A stretch of DNA of 64,000 nt from Nymphalis io (lineage: Eukaryota; Arthropoda; Insecta; Lepidoptera; Nymphalidae), in NCBI RefSeq assembly GCF_905147045.1, contig NC_065889.1, forward strand, positions 3,043,001 through 3,107,000, read 5' to 3'. Of the stretch, positions 24,733-38,300 are shown in pieces. Each line of letters begins with the position of its first letter. The first letter of the stretch is position 1. Below the pieces are notes generated by a model. It was not told the origin of the DNA, did not search any database, and was given only the letters and a program-made list of their open reading frames with translations. The position numbers and the translations under genes are program-made.

Positions 24733-26060
24733 GTGCCACTATCTCTACTAACTAATATTCCTGTAAAACACCCAAAGTGGTCGGGCTCTGAGATTATTAG
24801 CTCAAGTAGAATTCGGTGTTAACTATTAAGAGATACAAAATAAATAGATCACTTGTTATAAAACTCTGTGCTGTGTTGATAGGTTGATACTACCTGAAGT
24901 GTAACACGATAAGGATTCTGGTTTCTTTTTGCTCTACATATAGACAAGTTTTACATAATGCATATGTAACTATACCGTTTCAATGATCGATCATTGGTGT
25001 CATAGTGTTGCTCTTCCGTGCCCGCGTGTTGCGTCTGTTCCATTCATGCGTGTGCGGAATTTCTCCGAGCACAATCTTACTACGGCTTGTTCGATTTATT
25101 ATCTGTACCATTACTCAATACAACATTTGAGATTTAATTACTTTTCGAAATCATTACAATTTTTTTTACAATATTTTAATTAATGTAATATTTAAAATTA
25201 TTTGTGCTGTCAGGCAATGATTTCATTAATCATAGCTGGGTATTTCTCGCTTTGTAATTAATAAATTAAGTATGTATATTGGCGCTACCGGACTTTGAAT
25301 AGCAATGAATCAATAGATTGAATCAATTCACGACTATCCACTATGCAAGTATTCCGGAATGGATTTAATTCTCATTATGTCCATCTGTGATACGCATAAC
25401 AAATACTATTATGACTACAGTTTTCTTAAAGTCGTGACATAGAAATACCGTTAGTATAACATTTAACATAATAAGTGTACAATCAAATGTAGTTTATATA
25501 TCAAAAGCATAAGAAGTATAATGGCATGTACGCTTATCTGAATTTTTGTACAACTTATTACGTAAGGGTTTTCTTGAAGTGTTACTCACTGTGTGTTTGA
25601 GATTATTAGATTAAATCGATTATAATATTCTATTTGGAGATTCTATTGTAGTTAATCCTCAGAAATAATAGGTATTGAGTAAGCACTTGCTTATATTGAC
25701 GTAATTAAACAATAAATATGTGTAAGTAAAAATTTACGACTTGTGACAAACATAGAAAATGATACTTTAAAAAACAGATATATACTTTTATTAATTCCAT
25801 TACAGCTTCATGGCATATTCAAAAATTAGACACAGCTCATCATTTATATTAAGCAGTGCAATATCACTAATATGATTTGTTAACAAATTGCTACTTCTTA
25901 CATTAATAAAAGTAAAACTAAACTAAGAAAGTAGTAACATCAGACAATTTAACGTCGAAAAACCCCATTAAATTGCTTAGCATTAAATTATTTATTTATT
26001 AACGTCCAGCCAGTTGCGCAGAATATATATACGGGTACAGTTTGTTTGCAAGCAGGTGTA
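24733..26060. other. AT-rich intergenic stretch
   Basis: No supported gene or repeat. A 66-codon frame at 24983 has no recognisable domain or splice context. Confidence 0.5.
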
Positions 26061-26065
26061 AGGTC

Positions 26066-26207
26066 TGTTGCTGTACTCTCATAACCAGAAGTTACGGTAA
26101 TACGACACGATGGGAGTGTAAATAAGCATTATATTCTTTTAAACTCGAGGCGGCTACTGAGAATTTCTTGATGCAAAAACCCAGTAGCTTTTTCTGAACT
26201 TGGGATC
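26066..26207 (-). repeat. Degenerate SINE family A fragment
   Basis: The plus strand shows 'gtactctcataaccagaag', 'ggtaatacgacacgatggga', 'ctactgagaatttcttgatg' and 'caaaaacccagtagctttt', which follow the reverse complement of the family A body. Confidence 0.6.
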
Positions 26208-27369
26208 TACAGATTTTTAAACTAGCCATAAGACTAACGATGCAAAATAACTACGCAATATTGCTTCTTCAGTACAAATTAAATGTGTTGTGCTACATTT
26301 CCTCAGCATTCATTATTGTGTAATAAAAAATATTTTGTATACTTCTGAGAATTTTTGTAATTTATAACATGACAATTTACAAATAGTAATAATAGTATTA
26401 TGTTCCGGGATTATTATACTGCCATATTGAGCAATGTGATAAATCTTATGAATCATATAAACTAACACTTTATAATTGCAATAAAACACGCATCTCTAAG
26501 AATGATGTTAATAGGCTCTCTGTGAATTCTCATACTGTATTTATACATATTTTAAAAATTACTTTACCATTTTAGGCGAAGTAAAAACATTTTTTTTTTC
26601 ATGCATTAAATATTTTGTATATAATTTTTATTATAATATTATAATAATGACATTATTTATTATTTAATTTTGACATTTTTTAAAATTACTAATGATTTTT
26701 TCTTACTTTTAATTTGAATTTGATTAGATGAATCTGGAAGTGCCATGTACACTTGTAATTGACATGCATATTAGATATACTATTATTGTTTCATAAATTA
26801 ATCTTTTAAATGTTTTATATGTATGTTGTAAGTGTGCTATTATATATAAATAATAATAATATAATAATTGTTGAAATTAGCTATTTCAGATAGGCAATAC
26901 CTTTACGTCGATAAAGCGCGTAGCATATATTATCTGTGCAATTACAAATTAGTCAATTTAAAAGACATAATTATCAGAGTCCCTTTGAAATTTACGTGAA
27001 AGTTAATTTGTTTGTTATAAGTAGATAATTTATGCACATTTTTATAATTTTAACTGACATTATTACGCAATGTCGCTAGTAAATTTACGTGCCAAAACTT
27101 TTAAGTTGAAACCCGCAAATATTAATTATTATTGTGTTCGCTTCTAAGTTAAACAGAATTATAATAATAATATTATAAAGCCTTTTTTATTTCCTTAACA
27201 TACAGAAAATTAATAACATAACAATATATTTATTTATAGTTATTCCGTTAAGTTCCTGGCCTCCTCTAACAGTTGCCAGGATGTTAAATTTCATCTAGTG
27301 ACCAATTTTGACCATCATTTAATCTGAGCTACATTTAGTCTTGGTATTATGGCCAATATCCTTTTTTTT

Positions 27370-27525
27370 CATGCGGTGGAAATCTTCAGAAAGGTACCCT
27401 CGTCGTTCCGCCCTTTCCTTCTGGACCATGACGGTCTTACAGAAGGAGACTACGATTCTCAGCGGAGCGTCGCCGGCACGATTGCTCGCAGGAAGTAAAA
27501 TCATATCATACCCTAACACGAACGA
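27370..27525 (-). pseudogene. R1-clade LINE ORF2 C-terminal relic
   Basis: The minus-strand frame reads 'RIVVSFCKTVMVQKERAERR', matching the end of the R1-like ORF2 at 60.9 kb ('MVSFCENVMSQKEAAEWERE'). The patch is GC-richer than its surroundings. It is only a short piece with no catalytic residues. Confidence 0.55.
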
Positions 27526-27928
27526 TAAATGACAAATCTGAAAATGGTTAAAGTTATTTTATCTTAATATTATGAATATAATAATTATTTAAAAGTTTAA
27601 TGTCTTTTAATCATACAATGAAATGTCATAAACAATGTCATAAGCAAGGTGAGCGTGTCGGTATTCATCCGGCGTTTTGCTAAGTGATGTCCCCGAGGAT
27701 GCGCGTACGCATCAAGCATTAATAATCTTTGTTATCAAGCAACAACCATACTTCCGAACTAACATTTTAATACTGATATGATTTTATATAAACTTGGTAA
27801 GTAGGTAATCTTTTAGTGGTTATTGAACTAATTAATTAATTTTAGTGGCTGTTTCTTTGAACTTTGTATGATTAGCGCTGAATTCGCTCTGCTGGCTGAA
27901 ATGGGTTATCATAATATTACATAATACA

Positions 27929-28222
27929 TTTACTGGTGGTAGGGCTTTGTGCAAGCTCGTCTGGGTAGGTACCACCCACTCATCAGATATTCTACCGCAA
28001 AACAGCAACTTGATATTGTTGTGTTCCGGTTTGAAGGGTGAGTGAGCCAGTGTAATTACAGGCACAAGGGACATAAAATCTTAGTTCCCAAGGTTGGTGG
28101 CGCATTGGATATGTAAGCGATGGTTGACATTTCTTACAATGCCAATGTCTAAGAGCGTTGGTGACCACTTACCATCAGGTGGCCCATATGCTCGTCCGCC
28201 TTCCTATTCTATAAAAAAAAAA
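27929..28222 (+). repeat. Retroposon family C, full-length-looking copy
   Basis: It starts 'actggtggtagggctttgtg' and includes 'gggtaggtaccacccact', 'tgttccggtttgaagggtga' and 'accacttaccatcaggtggc', ending in a 16-bp poly(A). The terminal 'accacttaccatcaggtgg' is shared with the 3' end of the LINE at 35431-38710. No coding sequence is seen. The family is probably a SINE or LINE tail that uses that LINE's machinery. Confidence 0.8.
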
Positions 28223-30295
28223 AAAAAATATAATTTTAATGAGAAAAATACATGATAAATTGTAATTAATTTGAACAACTGTAAAGGTTTTAAAGGTTGT
28301 TTAAATTTAATTTAGTCTCATATTTTACATCAAAAAATAAATATAGTATTGTAGTTGTAATGGTATAATACACAAAAAACAACAAGAACTACGAACATTT
28401 TCTTTTATATTTACCAGGAAGGCAGATGGCTCAGCCTATTGCGTTTATTTTTAATATTTCAAATTATTTTTGTTATTTTTCTTGCAATGTTTGTTGAGTC
28501 AAATTAGTTAGGTTAGTTTGTGTCGGTCAAATCTTGCAAGTAAAATTAAATTTTTACATGATGGTTCTGTTCTGATGACAACGCATTTTTATGGTTAGCA
28601 TGACTTGAGTCGACACCTAGAATTGAAGCCAACGATCAACATCGTAGACAGGAAAATTTGAGTATAAAAGGTTTCTTAGTGTTATTATTTTAATAATTTA
28701 CTTCAAAAAATGTTGCTGCATTTTGTAAATATGTACCTAAGGGTTAGAGGCCAGGGTTAATGTGCAAAATATACCTGCGTTTATTATATGATTTTATTTT
28801 TATTACATGTCCACTCTAGACGGAAGTATAGCTTGGCGTTTCTTGAAAAGGTCAACGGGAAAAGACTATGAGGATGTCCTAATATCATGGTTGTTAAACA
28901 ACTGGCTTTAAATAAATGCTGTTGGGAAGTGAAGGAGACAGTATATTCATTATAATTAACACCTTGACACAAACAGACTACAACTTCGCGAGAAAAATAA
29001 ACTTGCTCTTCGTTATCCTTTGAATCTTAGGAACCTTGATTGAACGAATGATAGAATCATTCCGTAAATGTTCCGTGATCAATTAACCCTACACAAAATC
29101 ATTGTTTAAGCCACCTTACAAAATTATTATACTATATCACAACAAAGTTACAAAAAAGGCTCTTTAAAATGTTGTATTTACTAGGTACGAGGTTTGATTA
29201 TTTAAGTACCTAATTATATTATGTTTGAAGGTATATGTGTGTAAATATGTAAATATATATAATCTACATACAATGAGCATAGTGTATAAGCTATTATTAT
29301 ATTTTGTATTAATTTAAATCTAAAATATTTATGAGATTAAAAAATCTCAAATTGTTTTGTAAAACAACATAGTCATATTTTAATTATAAGCTTCGAATCA
29401 TCTCGTGCACAATTATTACAGACTTCCTATAAGAAATCGAACGAATCACTCATCCCTAATTGTAAAAAAATATATCTTTTTGCTGTAAGCAAATAAATTA
29501 TTCGGAACTTAGTAAATTAATCGGATAATATTAGTGCAAAAACTTTTCTATAATATAATTATAACACATTGCCTCCGCCGTTTGGCGCTAGAATTGCAGT
29601 TCAACGGGTTTCGTTTTGTTTTATACATACTTAAGCGTAATTAAATATATTTATGTATGTTCTCACAGCAGGACAACTATATTACAACTATTGTAAGGTG
29701 TTTTTTCATGCAAGGTCAAAGAAAAAATATGGCAGATAAATTTTTAAGCTTAATTGTCTCATACAAAAACACTGCTTAGTGCATCTAAATAATGTTCTAA
29801 ATCTTAAATTTTTAATAGTTAACGCGAAAAAATAATAATTTCGTATTTGGGATAAAGAAGATTGAATTTATTAATAAAAATTAAGAATAATGAAAATAAA
29901 CAGTTATGAATGGATTTATTTCCCAATAAATAATTTTTAATTTATACAATTTATAGGTTACCTTTAAGCTACATACTAACCTATGTTATTATGAGGAATC
30001 TCATTATAAATATCGTTTCTTAAATTAGTAAGCACTTTGCATGGAGCATGAAAACGTTTTTTTATTCTAAGTGTATTGTCGAGACGCGGTCGAGACTATT
30101 GACTAAATATCAATGTTAAAAAGTGCAAATTCATTTTATCTAGATTCCCTTTACCTTCCTTGTCTAAATCAATATTCATCTGTATCGTCATATAGTTTTA
30201 GAATACATAGACATTCCAGGACAGGATGTTCAATTTAATATATTTTTTCCCTATTTTCCTGTCAGACATACACGGATCTTTTTTTATATTAAAGT
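28223..30295. other. AT-rich intergenic stretch
   Basis: No recognisable gene. Frames of 60-70 codons here lack support. Confidence 0.5.
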
Positions 30296-30716
30296 ATGTA
30301 GGTGGACTGGAAAGTCAAGTGGTCACCACCGTCCATAGACATTGTAAATATATATATTACCCATTCATTACATTGCCAATGTGCTACCAACCGGAACACA
30401 ACAATACTAAGCACCTATTAATATTAGAATATGTGTGAACCCGCTATTTACACTTTACACTACTCTCTACACTCACCCAGGCGGGCTTGCACGGAGCAAT
30501 ACCATTGAAATGTTAATCATCGCTTACATCGCCAATGCGCCATCAACCTTGGGAACTAAGATGTTATGTCCCTTGTGTCTGTAATTATACTGGCTCACTC
30601 ACCCTCCAAGCCGGAACACAACAATACCAAGTACTGCTGTTTTGCGGTAAAATATCTAATAAGTAGGGGGTACCTACTCAGACGAGCTTGCACAAAGCTC
30701 TTCCACCAGTAAAGGT
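30296..30716 (-). repeat. Two adjacent minus-strand copies of retroposon C
   Basis: Copy one runs at about 30296-30506 ('tggtcaccaccgtccataga' to 'ggcgggcttgcacggagc') and copy two at about 30507-30716 ('catcaaccttgggaactaag' to 'agcttgcacaaagctcttcc'). Both are in the same orientation, head to tail, and diverged from the 27929 copy. Confidence 0.75.
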
Positions 30717-31244
30717 ATATTCTCTACTTCGTTATAATAAATAAAAACGTGTAGTATATTTTTTTTAATATTTCAATAATTGGCTCAATGAAGTACGTAC
30801 GATTGACCTATTTGTTTATTTGGTTCGCATTCATAATTTAATTTATAAAGTTACGTTATGCTACGAGGTTTTCTTTCAATTATTTGTAATATTTAACTTT
30901 TGTTTTAAACACTTCTGGGGATATACGTATGATTCATTATTTTTAATAAAAACTTAGCATTTAAGATATTGGTGGGAAACTTGCAGCGTGTGAACAATAA
31001 TAACGATAAATGGACTTAATGTGATGTTTTTCTCCGTCAGAATTTCTTGGAACAATAAGGAAAACCTTTACCATAAGGGCTGTGGTGAGCTCTATCATTT
31101 TACAAATAACGACCGCAAATTCAATGGCAATATTAACGTAACAATTATTTATAATCGCAGTATTACTATTACATATTACCTAGGATCCGATCGAGTCCTA
31201 GATCGCCCCGTGGTTTGAATAAATGTATTTTTAAATAATGTGGC

Positions 31245-31388
31245 AGGTTCAAACCCGGGCACGCATCACTGAATTTTCATGTGGTTACACAAACCCGCAT
31301 GGGTGGAGCGTGGTGGAATAAGCTCCAAATCTCCTCAAAAAGAAATGAGCCCTTAGCCCAGCAGTGGGACATTAAAAGGCTGTTGCTT
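31245..31388 (+). repeat. Internally deleted Metulj-like SINE
   Basis: The box B region 'ggttcaaacccgggcacgc' is followed by 'actgaattttcatgtg', then a jump to 'caaacccgcatgggtggagc' and 'cccagcagtgggacatta'. About 110 bp of the middle is missing. Confidence 0.8.
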
Positions 31389-34300
31389 TTACATTTAACG
31401 GGGACGTATGATATTCAATATTTAAAATTAAATATTTATCAGTTAGTTATAAGGTAGGTAAGGTGGTGTTATTATATAAGTAATGGATATATTATTAGAA
31501 ATTATAGTACTCCTGAATGAAGTAAAAATACTATTTTTCATACTATTATAATAATTAATTAATTTATTTATAATCTTTATAATAATATTGCTTGCAACAT
31601 CATATAAGTGAAAAATCATATTTTAAAATTAAAAATTAATTGTATAAAAGAGTTGGGGCCAACCCGCGACCGAGCCCGCACAGGAAGAAAGCTTGCCTTT
31701 TTTAAGGGGGCATAGAGATACTCTTTAAAATTGTCAAATTTGCCTCCATCCAGGTCTCCACAGAATCCTAAGGCAACACAAAGTCTTTTACGCAATCGTG
31801 GTGTTCATTTTCGATTAAACAGTATGAAACAGACCCGTGGCATAGTCACAAACGAAGCTCTGTTAACCAGCAATTGCAAACTTATTTAAACATTACAATT
31901 AACCTTTACGTCTCATTAAAATGCTCTGACCATAGTAACCAAACAATAGCTTATCTAATCTAACCTTCAGTTAATGTCATGAAAAATATTTACATACTGA
32001 TATTAACTACAATGGCGCCGACGGTATCTCGCGAAACATTTTATCAGTAGACTCCTTGTTATCGCTTAATCACTTTCACTTCAGGAGTGCAACCATGTTT
32101 CAGCTATGGTTATTACTACATATTATAAAACAAAGTGCAACGTGTCTGTCTATCTGTCTGAACGCAATAATCTTAAAAACCGAGCGGTTTTTCATAAGGT
32201 TTTCACCAACAACGGAGGGTTGAGATGTTGTAAAATATTATACTGACTGGGAGATTTACTGACGTGTGCCGCGTAAACCATTAGTATTATATATATATTA
32301 CGATATAAACATTGTATATAGACCCTTATTCTGCCCGTGCGAAGCCGGGGCGGATAAGTAGTATGTTAAAAAATGATCTTATACGAGAACAATGTTATTT
32401 TTATGATAAGACGTAATGATTGTTTAAAATTACGATGTAATTTTATTACTTGGTTAAACGAAACGAGTAATGTTTGGACATGGATACATTTACAAATACG
32501 TCAGGTAATGTGTTTTTGTAACAAACAAGCGACCCGTCCTGATTTTGCAGGGATGGTATAGATTGTTTTTATTGAAGGACATTCGCATGTATAGTGTATT
32601 ATTTATATTGAAGGACAATGATTAGCATCAAAGCTTAGACAGCCTTAATCGATTGTATTCCTTCAGGCTATAGTTACAAAATAAACAACGATACGATAAT
32701 ATATAAAATAACATCATACAAACGAACTAAAAACCTATTATAGGTTACAATATAGACGACCGTAGTAGTTATGTAAGTAGTGAAAGTTTCATTAGATTGG
32801 TAGTTTTAGATTTGCGTTTAAAAATTTTAGTATAGCACAGAATTTACCCTTATATATATAAATTATTGTATTATGAGGGTTTCTGCTATATTTAACCTTC
32901 CTCATTAAATGTACACATGTACAATGTTCATTACAAATATAATTAGATATCATACAAATATTTTAAAGATTCCATTTTCCCCATTGGTAAGTAGCACTCA
33001 TGAGAACAACTTTACGGAACGTGTAACAATGTTTCTAAACGTTGCTTACAATAATAATTCAAAATTATTAATGAACTATAATTACTAATTATCCTCGTAA
33101 AAAGTTATCATTATAAATATAACTGATAAAAGTAAAAATATTAAATGATAATCGTCTATAAATATAACATAGTAGATTGTTTTTTGGATTTCTTGATAAG
33201 ATAAAACAACATAGTCAATTGTAAATATTACTACTGTCCGACAATAATTGAAAATTGATAATCGATAACTTGCTTATAACTTTAATGTTCAGTTCCATTA
33301 TATCTATGTACATTTAATTCGAGTTACAAAGTCAACATAATACCCATATTTTTTTTTGATAAAATTCGTAGATTTTGACTGAAAATCGCAGGTCCAAATA
33401 TTGGTGTTTGTATAGTGCTCATCTCACCGTAAAATTGTAAGGACCGTTAGCTTTTAATAGATCTAGACAAATTGTGACTAATTCAATTCATAATAAAACG
33501 TATACAATTTATATCGTTTAGAATCGGATAGATTGATTAGTGTTTTTATAATTCAATTTAGTTAAACGATATGAAGCGTTCATTTTTCGTCAGTTTAGAC
33601 AATCCTTACAATTATCCGGTAACATTTATAATTTATTTCATGTTTTGCGCTGAAGGAAAATTTGTAAGGAATTTTATATCTTCAAATTTCATATGTGTGT
33701 CTAGTAACCTACAAAAGAGCATTGGTAATTCAAGTGGGAAAGCTTATGCGAAGCATATAATGAGTTTTACTTTAATTACCTTTTATAAGTATTATAGGAC
33801 TTATCACCACTTAGTTTTCTTTTTAGACAAATTTTTTAAATGTTTCTTCATATATTTTCTGAAATTATATACATAAATTGTAAAAAAAATATATGTAGCT
33901 TTACTAAATAATAAGTTGCAGATGAACACGCGCTGTTTGTTAATTCTGCTTTAAAGGAAGCCATTTTGAATAAATGTATGTATGTATGTCTATTTATGGA
34001 AGAAATGAATATTGATGGATATTAACAAATGAATTATCGTTGAAATAATCTTAATTGATAATAATTAGTCTAAAATTACATACATATGAGGTGTATTTTT
34101 CATTCTTTCATTTCTGACACAGGATCATCTAGTGTGTGGTATTGAGTGTGAAACTAAAAAATGTTATGTAGGCGTATAATTGGATGTTCTGCGGATGAAA
34201 ATATTCTTAGAACTCCCACGATATACACTTTGTAATATAAATTGAATTAAATTAGATGAAATTATATAATAAAAACTCAAACATTTAATTTTATATCTAA

Positions 34301-35126
34301 TCGAGTAGTTAGAAAGTTGAAGTTGTTTCCGAGGTATTGAAAAACGACTTTATTATAAACTAATTACTAAGTATTAATATTCAATAATATAATATGATAT
34401 TTTTTGATTAAGGTTATATTTTAGGAATTTGTTTCATTATTAATATTTAGATCTAAAACTTAAATGTTATTTATATATTATATATATAATTGATAATAGT
34501 AAACATTAAAATGCTATAGTTAACGTACATCTGTTATATAAAATGATACGAAAAACTAAGAAACACCAATCTATAAAAGTAAAACAGGAATAAGTTAAAA
34601 TGGAGCCACATTGAAAAATAAAGTGAAATAAAACCTTACATAAAAAAAACTACGAATACAGTCGTAGATTCCTTTTACGATAATTATTAAATAATAAAAC
34701 AATTTATGAAATAGTAAAATAATTATCATAATTTGGCAATAAACATGATGTTGTAAATGTTATAAATGATAAAATAACGAGAATTATAGGAATTATTAAA
34801 AAATGAGACATTTTAACGAAGAATCATATACATAATAAAATTCGGAAGAATGATAAAGTGATGATGAAATGTCAACGTTAACAAAAAACGAAACACAACA
34901 AAATCTTATTTCCTTTTTTCATTTCGGTAAGGATTTTGATAAATTATCTTATTTTTAATATGTATTATTAGATTTAATGCTTTATTTAATGCTTTGTGAT
35001 TAAAAGTTCTTTTAATATTATAAGATTTTTTCTATTTAATTTGTGTCTTTGTTTTGATACCTTTGGATGTGATGGATTAAATTAAGCAACACAACCGTCG
35101 TGCTTCTCAAAAATAACGATGTACCT
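31389..35126. other. AT-rich intergenic region with one old repeat tail
   Basis: 32125-32372 contains 'gtgtctgtctatctgtctg', 'aacggagggttgagatgt' and 'cccgtgcgaagccggggc', phrases I associate with widespread lepidopteran LINE/Helitron-like repeats. The rest, including a 101-codon frame at 33571, shows nothing I can support. Confidence 0.45.
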
Positions 35127-35367
35127 GTTCTTTAGTGCCTTTTTTTTGTTTTTTTTTTTTTTTTTTACCCTGGAAAAACTCATTATGCGTTTCCCCCACG
35201 GGTATAGAGGGGGGGGGGGTATATGGGGCTCGCCGGTATCCAAGGCGCCGAGTGCGCCCCGAACATCGGAATACCCACTAAAAAACCAGCGGTACCTTTA
35301 CCGTCTTAACAAGGAGCGCCACGGGATCGCTTTCGCATGCTACCGTGACTCCGGTTCTTTAGTGCCT
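35127..35367 (-). mobile_element. 5'-truncated R1-clade LINE (3' UTR only) with 14-bp target-site duplication
   Basis: The insert 35141-35353 is the reverse complement of the last ~210 bp of the R1-like copy at 60491-61294, including 'gcgccacgggatcgctttcg', 'ggtacctttacc' and the 'ctggaaaaac' end followed by poly(A) (poly(T) on plus). The exact repeat 'gttctttagtgcct' flanks it (35127-35140 and 35354-35367). Both the truncation and the duplication are as expected for target-primed reverse transcription. Confidence 0.9.
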
Positions 35368-38300
35368 GTTTTAACCTCTACAATGTACAAATTGTACAAG
35401 TAATACTGTTTAGTTTCTGTAGTATATACTTTTTTTTTTTTTTTTTTATATGCCCCGGGATGGCAAATGACTCCACTCCACCTGATGGTAAGTGGTAGTA
35501 GAGTCCAAACGCGACGACGGTCAGTACAGTCGGGAAGAATGTTCTGTACTAACCGTCCCCGCCATGCCGGCCCGCAAGATGCCTCTTCACGCCTCGTTTG
35601 AAGGAACCCGGGTTGTAAGAGGAGGGGAACACGTGAGTTGCCAAATTTCTTTGTGCGCGATGGAATTGATGTCACAGTTAGGCGGTGACATCGAGAACCA
35701 GCTCGCGTGGACTTAAGAAGGAAGGGGGAAGCAGGAATTAGAGAGAATAATTCCTCAGAGCACTCGCCGTGATACAGACGATAGAAAGCGCTCAGTGCTG
35801 CTATCTCGCGACGCAATTGTAAAGGTTCAAGGGTGTTTGTGACCTTTACGTCGCCAATAATGCGTACTGCACGTCGCTGCAAACGGTCCAAGGCCTCCAT
35901 TAGGTACTTAGCGGAGCCATCCCAAAGGTGCGAGCAATATTCAACGCAAGACCGTACCTGTGTTTTGTATAACAGGCACAGTTGTTGTGGCGTGAAAAAA
36001 CGCCGCACCTTGTTCAGAACTCCGAGTTTTCGTGAAGCTGTTTTTATAATAGCCTCGATGTAATCCCTTGGACTAAGGTCGCAGCGAACGTCCATCCCCA
36101 GCATGGCGATTTTGCTTTGTATCATCAGCGGTGTGCCACAGAGGGAGGGATGAGGGTAAAATGGTGACTTTTTCGCTGTGAGAGCGCACACCTGTGTTTT
36201 CTTGGCATTAAACTCAACAAGATTATCAGAACCCCATTTAGCGATGAGCTCTAATGTCCTATCGAGTTCAATGACAAGATTCTCCCGCCTCTCCTCAGTT
36301 TCCGCCCGCCCAGCCACTGCGCGTCCGTGGTATCCACCATGCACTGTACTATCATCTGCATAGCAATGTATGTTCCCAAGAGAGAGCATATCATTGATAT
36401 GCAAAAGAAAGAGTGTGGGAGATAGCACAGATCCCTGGGGGACCCCAGCATTCACTACATAGAATTGTGAAGCGCAACCATCTACTAAAACACGAAGGCT
36501 ACGCTTGTGTAGGAAGCTGGCAATCCAGGTGCATAGCTGAGCAGGCAGACCATATGCTGGTAGCTTGGAGAGAAGACTTCTGTGCCAGACCCTGTCGAAA
36601 GCCTTGGAGATATCGAGGCTGACAGCCAACGATTCTCCATGCTTGTCGATAGCTTCACCCCAGAGGTGCGTTACGTACGCTAGAAGATCACCTGTGGACC
36701 GTTTTGGTCGAAACCCGTACTGACGATCATTAATTAGACAGTGATCTTCTAGGTAATGGATCAGTTGGTTGTTTAAAATCCGTTCCATCACCTTACAAAG
36801 TACTGAGGTGATAGCTATTGGCCGATAATTTGCCGGGTCAGACCGATCCCCTTTTTTGGGAACCGCTTGCACATTAGCTCTTCTCCAAGCCTCCGGCACA
36901 CATCCCGAAGAGAGAGAAAGTTGGAACAGGCGCGTTAACAAAGGAGACAGCTCCTCTGCGCACTTCTTCAGCACAATGGCTGGTATTCCATCGGGACCGC
37001 TAGCTTTCCGTATATCGAGTGATTGCAGCTCCGCACGCACATCACGTTGCCTGATTTTGATGTCAGGCATCGTGTGGCCACATGAAGGTATTGTTGGTGG
37101 CTGCGCACTACAATCATCGATCACAGAGTTGTCGGCAAAGAGTTTAGCCAGGAGGTCGGCTTTCTCCTGCGGACTGTGAGCTAGCGATCCGTCCGGATTT
37201 CTGAGCGGTGGCAGCGAAGGTTGGCAGAAATTGTTTTGCACAGACTTGGTCAGACGCCAGAAGCTACGGGAGCCCCTAGGATGCGAAATAAGGTCATGAC
37301 CAATCTGTACAATGCGCTGTGCATCTGCTCTCGTGTATGCCTTCCTACAGGACTTGGAATTTTTATTGTAGTTTGCTTTCAGTGAGTCAATGTTAGATGC
37401 CCCGCTAATGCAGCCGTTGATCCACGCGCGATATGCCGCCTGCTTAGATGATACAGCGTCGGCACATTCACGCGTGAACCAACGGTTACGCGTACCCCTA
37501 TTGATGAGATCTGAGCTAGGAATGTAGTATTCCATTCCTAACATGATCCCATCAGCAACAGCAGCGGCACTAGCTGTCGGGTCATTCCCACTGAAGCAAC
37601 GTTCCTTCCAAGGGACTGACGCATAGTAATCGCGCATACCGTCCCAATCTGCCGACTTATAGTGCCAAACGCGACGTTTGCATACCGCTGATGGCGGCAG
37701 CTTGGCCTGTGGCACTTTGGTAGATATAAGGCCGTGATCCGAAGAACCAAGTGGAGCCTGAACCACAACCTGATATTCCACCGGGTGAGAAGTCAGCAGA
37801 AGATCCAGTAGAGAAGGCGCTTGCCCATCAATGTCCGGGATCCTAGTGGGCTGATCAACCAGTTGGGTCAAGTCGTGTGTGAGAGCAAAAGCATGAGCAG
37901 TTCTTCCAGCATGGTCAGTTTTGAGGGATTTCAACCATGATTCATGGTGAGCATTAAAATCCCCCAAAAACACCAATTCCGCGTTAGGAAACTGCTCTTG
38001 CGCAGCATCTGCCAACCGACTAAGATGGTCGAATAATCGGCTTGTCTCCAAGTCACCATTGTGGGATCTGTAGAGGCACACGTAGACTCGACTCTGACGA
38101 ACCAGGTCCACACGTACCACCAACATGGAGAAGGAGGGGTCCTCCAAGCAGCGCAATCGGTGACAACAAACATCCGCCCTGACGAACAAGCATACTCCGG
38201 CTTTCGCTTTAAAAGATTCTTCCAGCATGTAGCCGGGATAGTTAAGGTAGCTGGTGTCGGCAGGGCGGAGTATTTGCGTCTCCGTGAGAAACAACATTGC

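Noticed and set aside
33571..33876. 101-codon plus-strand frame
   Set aside because: Phe/Ile/Lys-rich translation typical of AT-rich non-coding DNA, without splice or domain support.
35119..35403. 94-codon plus-strand frame
   Set aside because: Antisense reading of the R1-clade 3' UTR and its poly(A).
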